A DNA stretch of 64,000 nt, taken from positions 620,001 through 684,000 of the forward strand of contig NZ_SHKR01000014.1 in NCBI RefSeq assembly GCF_004217145.1, written 5' to 3'. The notes below the pieces were generated by a model. It saw only the letters and a program-made list of their open reading frames with translations. It was not told where the DNA came from and ran no database searches. Made by a program: the position numbers and the translations under genes. Below are positions 40,816 to 50,024 of the stretch, in pieces. The DNA comes from Kribbella rubisoli (GTDB taxonomy: Bacteria; Actinomycetota; Actinomycetes; Propionibacteriales; Kribbellaceae). The stretch's first letter is position 1. Each line of letters starts with the position of its first letter.

Positions 40816-41906
40816 AAGACGACCACCGAGCGCAGTACGTCGCCGTGGTGCATCTTGGTGAACGCGGCCTCGACGTCGTCCAGCTGGATCGTCTCGGAGA
40901 CGAAGCGGTCCAGCGGGAGACGACCTTGGAGGTGGAGGTCGATGAGCAGCGGGAAATCGCGGCTCGGCAGGCAGTCGCCGTACCAGCTGGACTTGAGCGA
41001 ACCGCCGCGACCGAAGAAGTCGAGGAGCGGCATCTCCAGCTGCATGTCAGGAGTCGGAACGCCGACGAGCACGACCGTCCCGGCCAGGTCCCGCGCGTAG
41101 AAGGCCTGCTTCCACGTTTCCGGGCGGCCGACCGCGTCGATCACGACGTCGGCGCCGAACCCGCCCGTCAGCTTCTGCACCGCCTCGACGACTCCGTCGT
41201 GGTCGAGGTCCTTGGAGTTGATCGCGTGGGTCGCGCCGAGCTCCTGCGCCACGGTCAGCTTGCGGTCATCGATGTCGATGGCAATGACCTTCGCGGCTCC
41301 GGCGAGGCGGGCTCCGACCACGGCCGCCGTACCGACACCGCCCGAACCGATAACCGCCACCGTGTCGCCGCGGCCCACGTTGCCCGTGTTGATCGCGGCA
41401 CCGAGACCGGCCATCACGCCGCAGCCGAGCAGGCCGGCGACCTCCGGCTTCGCGGCCGGGTCGACCTTCGTGCACTGGCCCGCCGCGACCAGGGTCTTGT
41501 CCGCGAACGCGCCGATACCGAGCGCGGGGCTCAGCTCGGTCCCGTCCTTCAGGGTCATCTTCTGCTTGGCGTTGTGCGTGTTGAAGCAGTACCACGGCCG
41601 GCCGCGGAGGCAGGCGCGGCAGTTGCCGCAGACAGCCCGCCAGTTCAGTACGACGAAGTCGCCCGGCGCGATGTCCGTGACGCCGTCGCCGACCGACTCC
41701 ACGATGCCGGCCGCCTCGTGCCCGAGCAGGAAGGGAAAGTCATCGTTGATGCCGCCCTCCCGGTAGTGGAGGTCGGTGTGGCAGACCCCGCAGGCCTGAA
41801 CCTTCACCACCGCCTCGCCCGGACCCGGATCCGGGATCGTGATCTCCTCGATCGTCACCGGCGCACCCTTGCCCGCCGCCACCACACCACGCACCGTCTG
41901 AGCCAT
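40812..41906 (-). CDS. mscR: S-(hydroxymethyl)mycothiol dehydrogenase
   Basis: 364 residues, zinc-dependent class III-type alcohol dehydrogenase. It oxidises the formaldehyde-mycothiol adduct with NAD. Catalytic zinc ligands are in ACGVCHTDLHY and GHEAAGIVE; the structural zinc set is CGNCRACLRGRPWYC; the cofactor motif is VIGSGGVGTAAV. The fit with MscR is strong across its length (VNWRAVCGNC-like segment, GDCLPSRDFP). Mycothiol is confined to Actinobacteria, which supports the taxonomic call. It appears monocistronic. Confidence 0.9.
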   Translation of the reverse strand: MAQTVRGVVAAGKGAPVTIEEITIPDPGPGEAVVKVQACGVCHTDLHYREGGINDDFPFLLGHEAAGIVESVGDGVTDIAPGDFVVLNWRAVCGNCRACLRGRPWYCFNTHNAKQKMTLKDGTELSPALGIGAFADKTLVAAGQCTKVDPAAKPEVAGLLGCGVMAGLGAAINTGNVGRGDTVAVIGSGGVGTAAVVGARLAGAAKVIAIDIDDRKLTVAQELGATHAINSKDLDHDGVVEAVQKLTGGFGADVVIDAVGRPETWKQAFYARDLAGTVVLVGVPTPDMQLEMPLLDFFGRGGSLKSSWYGDCLPSRDFPLLIDLHLQGRLPLDRFVSETIQLDDVEAAFTKMHHGDVLRSVVVF

Positions 41907-41961
41907 TCCCCGAACCTAACCGCCCGGCCCCGCTCCCGTCAGCCCCCTCGGCGTGTACACG

Positions 41962-42081
41962 AGAACAGGACGTAGTCGTCTACGTATACGACCTCGCCCG
42001 CCTGAACCCCACCGCCGAAGCCGCTGGGGACCCCACACCTCCTGTTCTTATGGCCACCTCTGTCCACCGGTCGGGGGACAG
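41962..42081. promoter_or_regulatory. Cluster of three dyads before the ABC / two-component operon
   Basis: AGAACAGGA (41962-41970) pairs exactly with TCCTGTTCT (42040-42048). Inside this lies the near-perfect 18-bp palindrome GTCGTCTACGTATACGAC (41975-41992). CTGTCC (42060-42065) and GGACAG (42076-42081) flank a 10-bp centre. The 230-bp gap also separates mscR from the operon. A site for the encoded response regulator would be expected here. Confidence 0.45.
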
Positions 42082-42136
42082 AGAGTCACCCGGGCGGTGC
42101 TCCCTGGGGGCGGTGCCGGAACGGGAGAGTTGGGGC

Positions 42137-43027
42137 ATGGAGAACGACAACGCAGTGAGGGTGCGCGGCCTGGTCAAGCGGTACCCGGACAAGGTCGCGG
42201 TCGACGGTGTCGATCTGGACATCCACCGGGGCGAGGTGTTCGCCCTGCTCGGCCCGAACGGGGCCGGTAAGACGACGACCACGGAGATTCTGGAGGGGTA
42301 TCGCAGGGCCGACGACGGTGAAGTGAGCGTGCTGGGGACGGACCCGGCGCAGGGCGACCGGTCCTGGCGGGCGCGGCTCGGGATCGTGCTGCAGACCTCG
42401 CGTGACGAGGCGGAATCGACGGTGTCCGAGCTGGTCAACCACTACGCCGGCTACTACCCGAACCCGCGCGATCCCGACGAGGTGATCGCCGCGGTCGGGC
42501 TCGAGGAGAAGCGCAAGACCCGGCCGCGCAAGCTGTCCGGCGGTCAGCGCCGTCGGCTCGACGTCGCGCTCGGGGTGGTCGGCAACCCGGAGCTGCTGTT
42601 CCTGGACGAGCCGACGACCGGGTTCGACCCGGAGGCACGGCGGCAGTTCTGGACGCTGATCGAGGAGCTCCGCACCGAGGGCACCACGATCCTGCTCACC
42701 ACGCACTACCTGGACGAGGCCGAGCACCTGGCCGACCGGGTCGGCGTGATCGCGGACGGCCGGATGATCGAGATCGGTACGCCGGAAACGCTCGGCGGCC
42801 GCGGCGCCCGGACTGCTCGGGTCTCCTGGGCCGACGCCGACGGACCGCACGAACTGCGCACCGACCAGCCGACCGCCGAGGTCGCCGCACTGATGGCTCG
42901 CTTCGGCGGCGAGGTGCCGGAGCTCGAGGTCCGGCGCCCGAGCCTGGAAGACATCTACCTGGACCTGATCGGCAAGGCCAACGCCGCCGAGACCGCTGCT
43001 GTCACGATGGAAGCTGGAGCACTCTGA
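42137..43027 (+). CDS. ABC-type exporter, ATP-binding protein
   Basis: 296 residues from ATG 42137; the frame opens at 42050 but that part is non-conserved. Walker A GPNGAGKTTT, signature LSGGQRRR, Walker B LLFLDEPTTG, and the switch His in LTTHYLDEAEHLADR. The C-terminal PSLEDIYLDLIGKA block is typical of DrrA-like drug or lipid exporters. It is the first gene of a four-gene coupled operon with the permease, sensor kinase and regulator; the stop overlaps the permease ATG by one base. Confidence 0.92.
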   Translation: MENDNAVRVRGLVKRYPDKVAVDGVDLDIHRGEVFALLGPNGAGKTTTTEILEGYRRADDGEVSVLGTDPAQGDRSWRARLGIVLQTSRDEAESTVSELVNHYAGYYPNPRDPDEVIAAVGLEEKRKTRPRKLSGGQRRRLDVALGVVGNPELLFLDEPTTGFDPEARRQFWTLIEELRTEGTTILLTTHYLDEAEHLADRVGVIADGRMIEIGTPETLGGRGARTARVSWADADGPHELRTDQPTAEVAALMARFGGEVPELEVRRPSLEDIYLDLIGKANAAETAAVTMEAGAL

Positions 43028-43839
43028 TGGCCGACACCAAGCCCTTGCCGTCCACCGTCACGGTGGGCCTGGCCCGGACCAGGCTCGAGGTCCGCGAGTT
43101 CTTCCGCGAGCGGGAGGCGCTGATCTTCACATTCTTCTTCCCGATCATCTTCCTCGGCATCTTCTCCGCCGTCTTCGGCAACACCGACTTCGACGGCGTC
43201 AACGCAGCGACCTACTTCACTCCCGGGATGATCGCCTCCGGCATCTTCCTCAGCAGCTTTCAGTCGCTCGCGATCAGCATCGCGCTCGAGCGCGACGAAG
43301 GTCTGCTGAAGCGGCTCCGCGGTACGCCGATGCCGCCGCAGGCGTACTTCATCGGCAAGATCGGCCAGGTCCTGATCACCTCGATCTTGCAGATCGCGCT
43401 GCTGCTGGCGATCTCCGGCCTGCTGCTCGGCGTCGACCTGCCGACCGAGCCGGACCGGTGGCTGAACTTCGTCTGGATCTTCATCCTCGGTACTGCGTCC
43501 GGATCGGTGCTCGGGATCGCGTTCAGCGTCGTACCGAAGTCCGGCAAGGCCGCGTCCGCGGTGATCACCCCGGTCGTCCTGCTGCTGCAGTTCATGTCCG
43601 GTGTGTACTTCGTCTACAGCAGCCTGCCGGGCTGGATGCGCAACGTCGCCGCGGTGTTCCCGCTGAAGTGGCTCGCCCAGGGGATGCGGTCGGTGTTCCT
43701 GCCCGACGGGTTCGAGCTGACCGAGCCGGCCAAGTCGTGGCAGCTCGGCACCGGCGCGATCGTGCTCTCGATCTGGCTGGTCGTCGGCCTGCTCCTCGCC
43801 CAGCGGGTCTTCCGCTGGACCCGCCGGGACGCGGGCTGA
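43027..43839 (+). CDS. ABC-2-type exporter permease
   Basis: 270 residues with six membrane helices: FTFFFPIIFLGIFSAVFGN at the start, then five more. ABC-2 family marks include ERDEGLLKRLRGTPMPPQAYF and the GVYFVYSSLPGWMRNVAAVFPLKWL segment. It pairs with the ATPase to export a drug or lipid. One-base overlaps at both ends couple it to the ATPase and kinase genes. Confidence 0.9.
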   Translation: MADTKPLPSTVTVGLARTRLEVREFFREREALIFTFFFPIIFLGIFSAVFGNTDFDGVNAATYFTPGMIASGIFLSSFQSLAISIALERDEGLLKRLRGTPMPPQAYFIGKIGQVLITSILQIALLLAISGLLLGVDLPTEPDRWLNFVWIFILGTASGSVLGIAFSVVPKSGKAASAVITPVVLLLQFMSGVYFVYSSLPGWMRNVAAVFPLKWLAQGMRSVFLPDGFELTEPAKSWQLGTGAIVLSIWLVVGLLLAQRVFRWTRRDAG

Positions 43840-45179
43840 TGAACGAGGTCACCGGTACGACGTCGGACCTTCCGGACCGGCGTCGTACCGGGCTGTCTCC
43901 AGAGCTGTCCGAGGCGCCGGCCTGGACCGGGCCGCGGGTGTGGATCCTGATGTGGAGGAAGATGGGGTCCGTGCAGAGCTCGAGCGGTGGCGCCGGACAG
44001 CCCGTGTGGACCCGGGCGCTGATCGGATGGCACATCGTCTTCTGGGTGCTGCTCGGGATGACGCTGGCGCTGTCGTTCCTCGGCCACCTCGGTGCGGTCC
44101 GGCAGGCGGTGTTCGCCGGTACGGTCGTGGTGCTCGGAGCGGCGTACCAGTTCATCGGGCTGCCCGCGATCCGGTCCCGGCGCAGGCTTCCGAGGTACGT
44201 GTATCGGCTGGTGCTGATCGCCTCGCTGGTGGTGCTGATCGGGATCTATCCGCAGTCGGTGTTCCTGATGTTCATCGGGTCGGCGCAGATCTGGTTGCTG
44301 TGCGAGGACGTCCGCGAAGGGATCGGGCTCAGTCTGCTGCTGGTGCTCGGCGTGGGTACGGCGCAGTTGTGGAGCGCGGGGTGGGGCTGGACGGCGTTCT
44401 GGGAGATCCTGCCGTGGATGCTGGTCAGCCTCGTGGTCAGTCTGCTGTTCGGGATCTGGATCGAGAAGGTCATCACGCAGAGTCAGCAGCGCGCCGAGCT
44501 GATCGAGCAGCTCGAGGCCGCGCGCGACGAGCTCGCCGAGGCCCACCACAGTGCGGGTGTCATGGCTGAGCGGGAGCGGATGGCGCGGGAGATCCATGAC
44601 ACGCTCGCGCAGGGGATGACGAGCATCGTGATGCTGGCGCAGGCCGCCGCTGTCGAGCTGTCACGAGGTGCGGATGCTTCGGCGCGGCTGGCGGCGATCG
44701 AGGACACTGCCCGGGAGAACCTGGCCGAGGCGCGGGCGTTGGTTGCCGCGTTCACCCCGGTTGCGTTGTCGGAGGCAACGTTGACCGAAGTACTGCGTCG
44801 GCAGGCGGAGCGGTTCGCGGCCGAGACGGGAGTCGACGTACAGGTCTCGCTGGACCTGCCCGATGACGAGGTCGCGGCGTTGCCGCAGGCGCAGCAGGTC
44901 GTGCTGTTGCGGTCGGCCCAGGAGGCGTTGGCCAACGTACGCAAGCATGCGCGGGCGACGCAGGTGCTGATCACGCTCGGGTTGTCGGACGACGGGGTGT
45001 GGATCGAGATCCGCGACGACGGGTCCGGGTTCACGCCGGGCGCCGAGTCGAGCGGATTTGGGTTGAACGCGATGCGCGGACGGGTCGAGGAGTCGGGCGG
45101 TTCGGTCCAGGTGGAGAGTGCGCCCGGGCGCGGTACGCGTGTGCAGGTGTTGATCCCGGCTGTGCAGGAGGATGCGTGA
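43839..45179 (+). CDS. Sensor histidine kinase (NarL/DesK type)
   Basis: 446 residues. A cytosolic N-terminus of about 60 residues, then six hydrophobic segments (VFWVLLGMTLALSFLGHL to WMLVSLVVSLLFGIWI), a short coiled coil, the HisKA_3 phospho-acceptor MAREIHDTLAQGMTSIV and the HATPase with SAQEALANVRKHA and EIRDDGSGF. With no extracellular domain, it probably senses membrane state or transporter occupancy. The ATG overlaps the permease stop by one base. Confidence 0.92.
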   Translation: MNEVTGTTSDLPDRRRTGLSPELSEAPAWTGPRVWILMWRKMGSVQSSSGGAGQPVWTRALIGWHIVFWVLLGMTLALSFLGHLGAVRQAVFAGTVVVLGAAYQFIGLPAIRSRRRLPRYVYRLVLIASLVVLIGIYPQSVFLMFIGSAQIWLLCEDVREGIGLSLLLVLGVGTAQLWSAGWGWTAFWEILPWMLVSLVVSLLFGIWIEKVITQSQQRAELIEQLEAARDELAEAHHSAGVMAERERMAREIHDTLAQGMTSIVMLAQAAAVELSRGADASARLAAIEDTARENLAEARALVAAFTPVALSEATLTEVLRRQAERFAAETGVDVQVSLDLPDDEVAALPQAQQVVLLRSAQEALANVRKHARATQVLITLGLSDDGVWIEIRDDGSGFTPGAESSGFGLNAMRGRVEESGGSVQVESAPGRGTRVQVLIPAVQEDA

Positions 45180-45817
45180 TTCGGGTTCTGGTGGTCGACG
45201 ATCATCCGGTCGTACGGTCGGGGCTGACCGGGATGTTGTCGGTGACCGAGGACATCTCCGTGGTCGGCGAGGCCGGGGACGGTTCGGAAGCGGTGGCGCT
45301 GGTCGAGTCGACGCGGCCGGACGTCGTACTGATGGATCTGCGGATGCCGCGGATGGACGGCGTGACTGCGACCGGGGCGATCGTGTCCGGTTATCCGTCG
45401 ACTCGGGTGCTGGTGTTGACGACGTACGACACTGACACGGACATCCTGCATGCCGTTGAGGCGGGCGCGGCCGGGTATTTGCTGAAGGACACCCCGCATG
45501 CCGAGCTGCTGAACGGGATCCGGGCTGCGGCTCGCGGTGAGACTGTGTTGGCCCCGCCTGTTGCGGCTCGGTTGATGTCTCGTCTTCGTACGCCGGCCGC
45601 ACCTGCCGCCGCGTTGCCGTCGCCGCGTGAGCTGGAGGTCCTGGCTGCTGTGGCGCGGGGTCTCAGCAATGCCGAGATCGGACGCGAGCTGTTTATCGGC
45701 GAGGCGACGGTGAAGACCCACCTACAACGGCTCTTCGCCAAGCTGGACGTCGACGACCGCACGCGCGCCGTAACGGTTGCTATCGAGCGGGGTCTGCTGC
45801 CCTCCCCTGGACGTTAG
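45176..45817 (+). CDS. Response regulator, NarL/LuxR family
   Basis: 213 residues from GTG 45176, a 4-bp GTGA overlap with the kinase stop. Receiver: VLVVDDHPVVRSG, phospho-Asp in VVLMDLRMPRMDG, Lys in AAGYLLKDT. The LuxR-type HTH is SPRELEVLAAVARGLSNAEIG followed by ATVKTHLQRLFAKL. It probably activates the four-gene operon. The last 4 bp overlap the convergent coiled-coil gene. Confidence 0.93.
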   Translation: MIRVLVVDDHPVVRSGLTGMLSVTEDISVVGEAGDGSEAVALVESTRPDVVLMDLRMPRMDGVTATGAIVSGYPSTRVLVLTTYDTDTDILHAVEAGAAGYLLKDTPHAELLNGIRAAARGETVLAPPVAARLMSRLRTPAAPAAALPSPRELEVLAAVARGLSNAEIGRELFIGEATVKTHLQRLFAKLDVDDRTRAVTVAIERGLLPSPGR

Positions 45818-46722
45818 AGGTTCAGGCCGCCCTCGTGCGCGGGGCCGTTGAGCCGACGACTGAGGTCCGATTCCGCGTGCTGCGCCACTGGGTGCTGGTC
45901 GGCGCGCGCGGTTGGATTGACGCCGGCTCGCACCGCGTCGGCCAGCTGCTCGGCTTCCTGGTCCGCGTGTTGCTTCTCGGCCAGCGCACCGTTGGCGACT
46001 TCGACGGAGAACTCGGCAACCGCCTTGAATCCCTCGCTGTTCTTGCCGAGGGCATCGTGCAGCCGGCGCGCGTGGTCGCGGGTGTCGGCGATCGAGTCCT
46101 CCATCCGGCCGATGGTCCGGCCGAGGTCGGCGGACGGCTGGAGCTCGCGGGGCGTGGCGGTGTGGAACCTGTACGCCGCCTGCCTGCCGCCCGACAGCTG
46201 CTCGGTCATCCGCTCGACCCGGCTGTCGACGTCGTCGACGACCTTCTTCAGGTATTCGACGCCCGAACGAAGCTTCGCCACGTCGGTCGTCGCGCGATCG
46301 GGCAGGTGCTCGATTCTTTCCAGATTCTTCAGCGCGCTCTCGATGGCCTGCGAACTGGCCTGCAGACAGTGGCGGTCCTGCTGGTTCGTGCCCGTGCGCT
46401 GCTCACCCAGCTCTCGCTGGACGGTCCCGATGCGCGCCGACTGCGCCTCGACGTCGCCCTGGTACGCCGCGAGCGTGTGGACCAGACCGGCCTCGGCCTG
46501 AGCCACGGCGGCGCCTTCGGCCCGCTGAACCGTCTGCTCGGCCGCGGCCAGGCCGTCGACGCCCCGTCGCAGTGTCGCGAGGTCTTCCGAGCGGCTGTCC
46601 AGCATCCGGCCGATCTGGTCGTCGCCGAGCGCATAGGTCACCGACCGCAGCGTTGCGTGCGCCTCGATCACCGCCGTCGCGATCTGGCCGGTGTAGTGGG
46701 CGTACTCCGCCTCGTTCGCCAT
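45814..46722 (-). CDS. Hypothetical coiled-coil protein
   Basis: 302 residues, not recognised. There is no signal or membrane segment. The sequence is almost all helix-forming and charged (AEYAHYTGQIATAVIEAHAT, then long stretches rich in Glu, Ala, Gln and Arg), so long coiled coils are likely. It has one Cys. AAGGCGAG precedes the ATG at 46722. It lies 127 bp after uppS on the same strand. A structural or secretion-substrate role is possible, but nothing supports a choice. Confidence 0.7.
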   Translation of the reverse strand: MANEAEYAHYTGQIATAVIEAHATLRSVTYALGDDQIGRMLDSRSEDLATLRRGVDGLAAAEQTVQRAEGAAVAQAEAGLVHTLAAYQGDVEAQSARIGTVQRELGEQRTGTNQQDRHCLQASSQAIESALKNLERIEHLPDRATTDVAKLRSGVEYLKKVVDDVDSRVERMTEQLSGGRQAAYRFHTATPRELQPSADLGRTIGRMEDSIADTRDHARRLHDALGKNSEGFKAVAEFSVEVANGALAEKQHADQEAEQLADAVRAGVNPTARADQHPVAQHAESDLSRRLNGPAHEGGLNL

Positions 46723-46849
46723 CAGCTCGCCTTCGTCCGCCGCGCGCCGGTCCGGCCCGCGCTGCCGTCATGATTGATGCCTTGCACAACGAGCGTAGAC
46801 GCAGCGGGGCCGACGGCCGGTTCCCACCCCACGCAGTACCGTTCGAGCG

Positions 46850-47692
46850 TCAGCTTTCGCCGACGATCTCGTTCGGGATCGCGCCGCCGTACCTGCGGTC
46901 GCGCTGGGCGTACAGCTCGATCGCCCGCCACAGATCGCGGCGGTCGAAGTCGGGCCAGAGCGTGTCGAGGAACACCATCTCGGCGTACGCGAGCTGCCAC
47001 ACCAGGAAGTTGCTCGTCCGCTGCTCCCCCGACGACCGGACGAACAGGTCCACCTCGGGGATGTCCGGCGCGTACAGGTGCCGCGCGATCGTCTTCTCGG
47101 TGATCCGGTCCGGCTTGAGCTTGCCCGCGGCAACTTCCGCGGCGATCGACTTCATCGCGTCGGCGATCTCGGCCTGACCGCCGTAGTTCACGCAGAACTG
47201 CAGGGTGATGGTGTCGTTGTCCTTGGTCCGCTCCTGCGCGTACTCGAGCTCGTCGATCACCGACTTCCACAACCGCGGCCGCCGCCCGGACCACACCACC
47301 CGGACGCCCATCGCATCCAGCTCGTCGCGGCGCCGATGGATCACCTCGCGGTTGAACCCCATCAGGAACCGCACCTCCTCCGGCGACCGCGCCCAGTTCT
47401 CCGTCGAGAACGCGTACGCCGAGATGTACTTCACCCCGATCTCGATCCCGCCCTTGATCACATCGAGCAGGCTCGCCTCCCCCGCCTTGTGCCCCTCCGT
47501 CCGAGGCAGCCCCCGCTGCTTGGCCCACCGCCCGTTCCCATCCATAACGATCGCCACGTGCCGCGGCACCAGCTCCCTGGGAATAGCCGGCACCCGAGCC
47601 CCCGAAGGATGCGCCTCAGGCGCCACCACCACCTTCTTCTCCCCCGAACCCCCCAAAACCCCCCGACCCCGACGACGACCAATAGGCGACAT
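46850..47692 (-). CDS. uppS: Isoprenyl (di-trans,poly-cis) diphosphate synthase
   Basis: 280 residues from ATG 47692, chosen because GGGAGG lies about 9 bp before it; an ATG at 47701 abuts that site. Cis-prenyltransferase making the C50-C55 lipid carrier for peptidoglycan and arabinogalactan-type polymers. Marks: VAIVMDGNGRWAKQRGLPR (catalytic Asp, phosphate binding), GHKAGEASL, SAYAFSTENWARSPEEV and DLFVRSSGEQRTSNFLVWQ. Its normal neighbour recO is 3.6 kb away here, separated by inserted genes. Confidence 0.94.
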   Translation of the reverse strand: MSPIGRRRGRGVLGGSGEKKVVVAPEAHPSGARVPAIPRELVPRHVAIVMDGNGRWAKQRGLPRTEGHKAGEASLLDVIKGGIEIGVKYISAYAFSTENWARSPEEVRFLMGFNREVIHRRRDELDAMGVRVVWSGRRPRLWKSVIDELEYAQERTKDNDTITLQFCVNYGGQAEIADAMKSIAAEVAAGKLKPDRITEKTIARHLYAPDIPEVDLFVRSSGEQRTSNFLVWQLAYAEMVFLDTLWPDFDRRDLWRAIELYAQRDRRYGGAIPNEIVGES

Positions 47693-47851
47693 ACCCCGCA
47701 TCCTCCCACCCCGCCCACCCCACTCCCACTCCCACCCAGCCCCCTCCCGCACCCCACCTGCAACAACCTGCAACCTGTGGATAACCCACCCCGCCGAACA
47801 CCCTCCGTATGCAACCCTTACACCAACAGCACCCAGAACGGAGCCCACCCC

Positions 47852-48469
47852 ATGCCCCGCCGCGCCCCACTCGGACCCGCCCTCGTAGCCCTCTGCGCCC
47901 TCACAGCGCTGACCGCCTGCAACGGATCCCCAGAGGCCGGCCACCCAAACACCGTTCCGGTGCCTACTTCGCCTTCATCGAGTCCGGCACCATCGCCGAC
48001 ATCTTCCGGGCCGCAATGGACGGCCGAGGAGCAAACAGCGATCACTGCCTCGAAGAAGCAGTACTCAGCCGCTCGGGTCGCCATCGACGCCGCCCTGGCG
48101 GCACCGGCCAAAGCAGACCGAGTCAAGTTGGAGGGTGCCGGCAACGGAGGTACGTGGATCAACACGGTCCTCGAGGACATCGTCAACTTCCAGGACTACG
48201 GCTGGTACGAGACAGGTAGCACAAAGGTCCTCAATACACAGGTGTCGGCCGTCAATCTCAAGCTCCAACAGCCGCAGGTTGATTTGATCAACTGCATCGA
48301 CAGTTCGGCGGTCATCATTCGATCCCAGCAGACTGGCAAGCCGATCCCGATCGGCGCGGGCACGAGCAAGCGCCAGAAGGTTTCGTCTCGGATGGTTTAC
48401 GCCCCTGCCGCGACGGGCGGAGTGAAACGCTGGTGGCTGATCACGGAGAAGGAACTAGGCGTATGTTGA
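47852..48469 (+). CDS. Putative secreted lipoprotein
   Basis: 205 residues from ATG 47852 (GGAG 8 bp upstream). The signal peptide ends in the lipobox LTALTAC; a Pro/Ser/Thr linker of about 30 residues follows; then a helical segment WTAEEQTAITASKKQYSAAR and a C-terminal domain ending in KRWWLITEKELGVC. The family is unknown to me. A decayed copy lies at 49539-49985. It overlaps the next secreted-protein gene by 7 bp, so the two probably act together outside the membrane. Confidence 0.75.
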   Translation: MPRRAPLGPALVALCALTALTACNGSPEAGHPNTVPVPTSPSSSPAPSPTSSGPQWTAEEQTAITASKKQYSAARVAIDAALAAPAKADRVKLEGAGNGGTWINTVLEDIVNFQDYGWYETGSTKVLNTQVSAVNLKLQQPQVDLINCIDSSAVIIRSQQTGKPIPIGAGTSKRQKVSSRMVYAPAATGGVKRWWLITEKELGVC

Positions 48470-49455
48470 GACGCCTCTCCAGCATCCTCGCAGCAGTTGC
48501 AATCCTCGCAGCCCAGCCGCAACTCGCGGACGCCGAGAAGCGCCCTCCGAAACCCGGGCCCGACTACGTGTGGAAATGCGTTGGAAGTCGGCACTTTTGC
48601 GGTTGGGTCCTGAAAAGCTACGTTCAGAAGCCGGGCAAGGTCGACCCCGGCAAGAAACCAACAAAGAAGCCAGTGCAGTCAGAGAAGCCAGTCTGCCACC
48701 TTCCTGGCGGTGCACTACAGGCATGTACGTCGGTGCTTGGCAACTGGTCGAACAGCCAGCAGTGCTACATGCGGCGCGAAACACCACCCCCGCCATTCAG
48801 CGATCCTCGGTGGCAGGGCCACACAGATGGCAGCATTTGGGCATGTTTGCGCGAGCAAGGCTACGACGAAGGTAAACACATCGTCACACAATGGGTGTGG
48901 TTGCCAGGCAAACCCGACACGGTGGTGGTAGATCCGCTGACCCTCGTCTACGAGGCAATTGCGACCATGAAGCTCGCGCCGCCGCTGGTGAGGACCGCTC
49001 CGACCGCAGGGCAAATCGGGCTTGTGAACATGCCCGTCTGGCTGTGGGTGGACAAGTCGGAGACTACTTGGGGTCCGATCGTGCGTAGCGCGAGTGTGCC
49101 GGGCCTTTCGGTCACAGCAACGGCACACGTAACAGCAGTCAACTGGTCCATGGGCGACGGAAGCACAGTGCGTTGTGAAGGCCCGGGTACGCCGTACGAC
49201 GCCTCGATGGGGGTGAAGGCCTCGCCGACCTGCGGTCACCGTTATCCCAAGACCTCAGACAAGCTCCCCAACTGCAAGTACCCGGTGACAGCCACCGCTC
49301 AGTGGGAAATCACCTGGCAGAGCACGCTAGGTGACACCGGCCAGATCGCGATGACCGAACAGGCCGCAACCCAGCTCCGAATCGGAGAGGCTGTCCCGGT
49401 GCTGGTTGATCCGGACGGCGGCGATGCGGTCGCACCTACCAAGACCGGGTGTTGA
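48463..49455 (+). CDS. Secreted hypothetical protein with PKD-like segment
   Basis: 330 residues from ATG 48463 (AAGGA 9 bp upstream). A signal peptide (LRRLSSILAAVAILAAQPQLADA) is followed by a Cys-containing domain, a Lys/Pro-rich linker near residues 65-80, and a C-terminal beta-rich region with AVNWSMGDGSTVRCEGPG and TCGHRY, resembling a PKD-type fold. About ten Cys suggest disulphides. There is no lipobox or sortase signal. Function unknown; it is coupled to the lipoprotein gene. Confidence 0.75.
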   Translation: MLRRLSSILAAVAILAAQPQLADAEKRPPKPGPDYVWKCVGSRHFCGWVLKSYVQKPGKVDPGKKPTKKPVQSEKPVCHLPGGALQACTSVLGNWSNSQQCYMRRETPPPPFSDPRWQGHTDGSIWACLREQGYDEGKHIVTQWVWLPGKPDTVVVDPLTLVYEAIATMKLAPPLVRTAPTAGQIGLVNMPVWLWVDKSETTWGPIVRSASVPGLSVTATAHVTAVNWSMGDGSTVRCEGPGTPYDASMGVKASPTCGHRYPKTSDKLPNCKYPVTATAQWEITWQSTLGDTGQIAMTEQAATQLRIGEAVPVLVDPDGGDAVAPTKTGC

Positions 49456-49538
49456 CGTGCGCATCCAGGCAGCTTGATCCGCCGCGTCGGACTGCGCCGG
49501 CAGGTTGCACTACCAGACCCGAGACGGAGCTCCACCGC

Positions 49539-49985
49539 ATGTCCCGCCGTCGCTTTCTGGCTGCCGTCGTCATGGTCGGCAGTCTCTCCTTGCTGACGGC
49601 CTGCCACGACGCCCCATAAGCCGGCGAGCCCAGTGCGATGCCGACGTCTGTCTTGGCTGCTCATGCAGCGACGCCGGCTCGCCCATCATCTGCTGGCTGG
49701 TCTGCAGAGCAGGATGCGGCTATGGCGGGTGCGAAGGCGAGGTACGTCGTTGCGCTTGCCGCGGTGGTCTTGCGTGGACTTTCCGCGGCGGTGCTGCGAC
49801 TCCAGAGCGATCACAAAGCCGTCCCTGTCGCTGCCAGCCGCAGCAAGCGAGTCACGTTCTCCGCCGACTTCCGCTCCACGGCTCGATCCGCGAGGTCGAC
49901 CAAGATGTGGTTCCTGACCGACGAGAAGGCGACAGCACCTGCTGAGCGCTGTCAGCTCGAGTTCGGTCGCGAAGGCTGTGGATAA
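49539..49985 (+). pseudogene. Decayed copy of the 47852-48469 lipoprotein gene
   Basis: ATG 49539 begins MSRRRFLAAVVMVGSLSLLTAC, a lipoprotein signal like the intact gene. A TAA at 49617-49619 stops it three residues after the lipobox Cys, where the intact protein has SPEAG (here AP-stop-AG). The same frame then continues to 49985 with WSAEQDAAMAGAKARY matching WTAEEQTAITASKKQY, and SKRVTF...KMWFLTDEK matching SKRQKV...RWWLITEK. About 75 residues of the middle are missing. One nonsense change plus an internal deletion explain it. Confidence 0.75.
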
Positions 49986-50024
49986 GTGCCGCGGGCGTGG
50001 GGCCGGAGGCAATAGGTTTGGGGT

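Noticed and set aside
47078..47851. Plus-strand frame extending the lipoprotein gene backwards over uppS
   Set aside because: The upstream part is antisense to uppS; the ATG at 47852 with a ribosome site and signal peptide is the real start.
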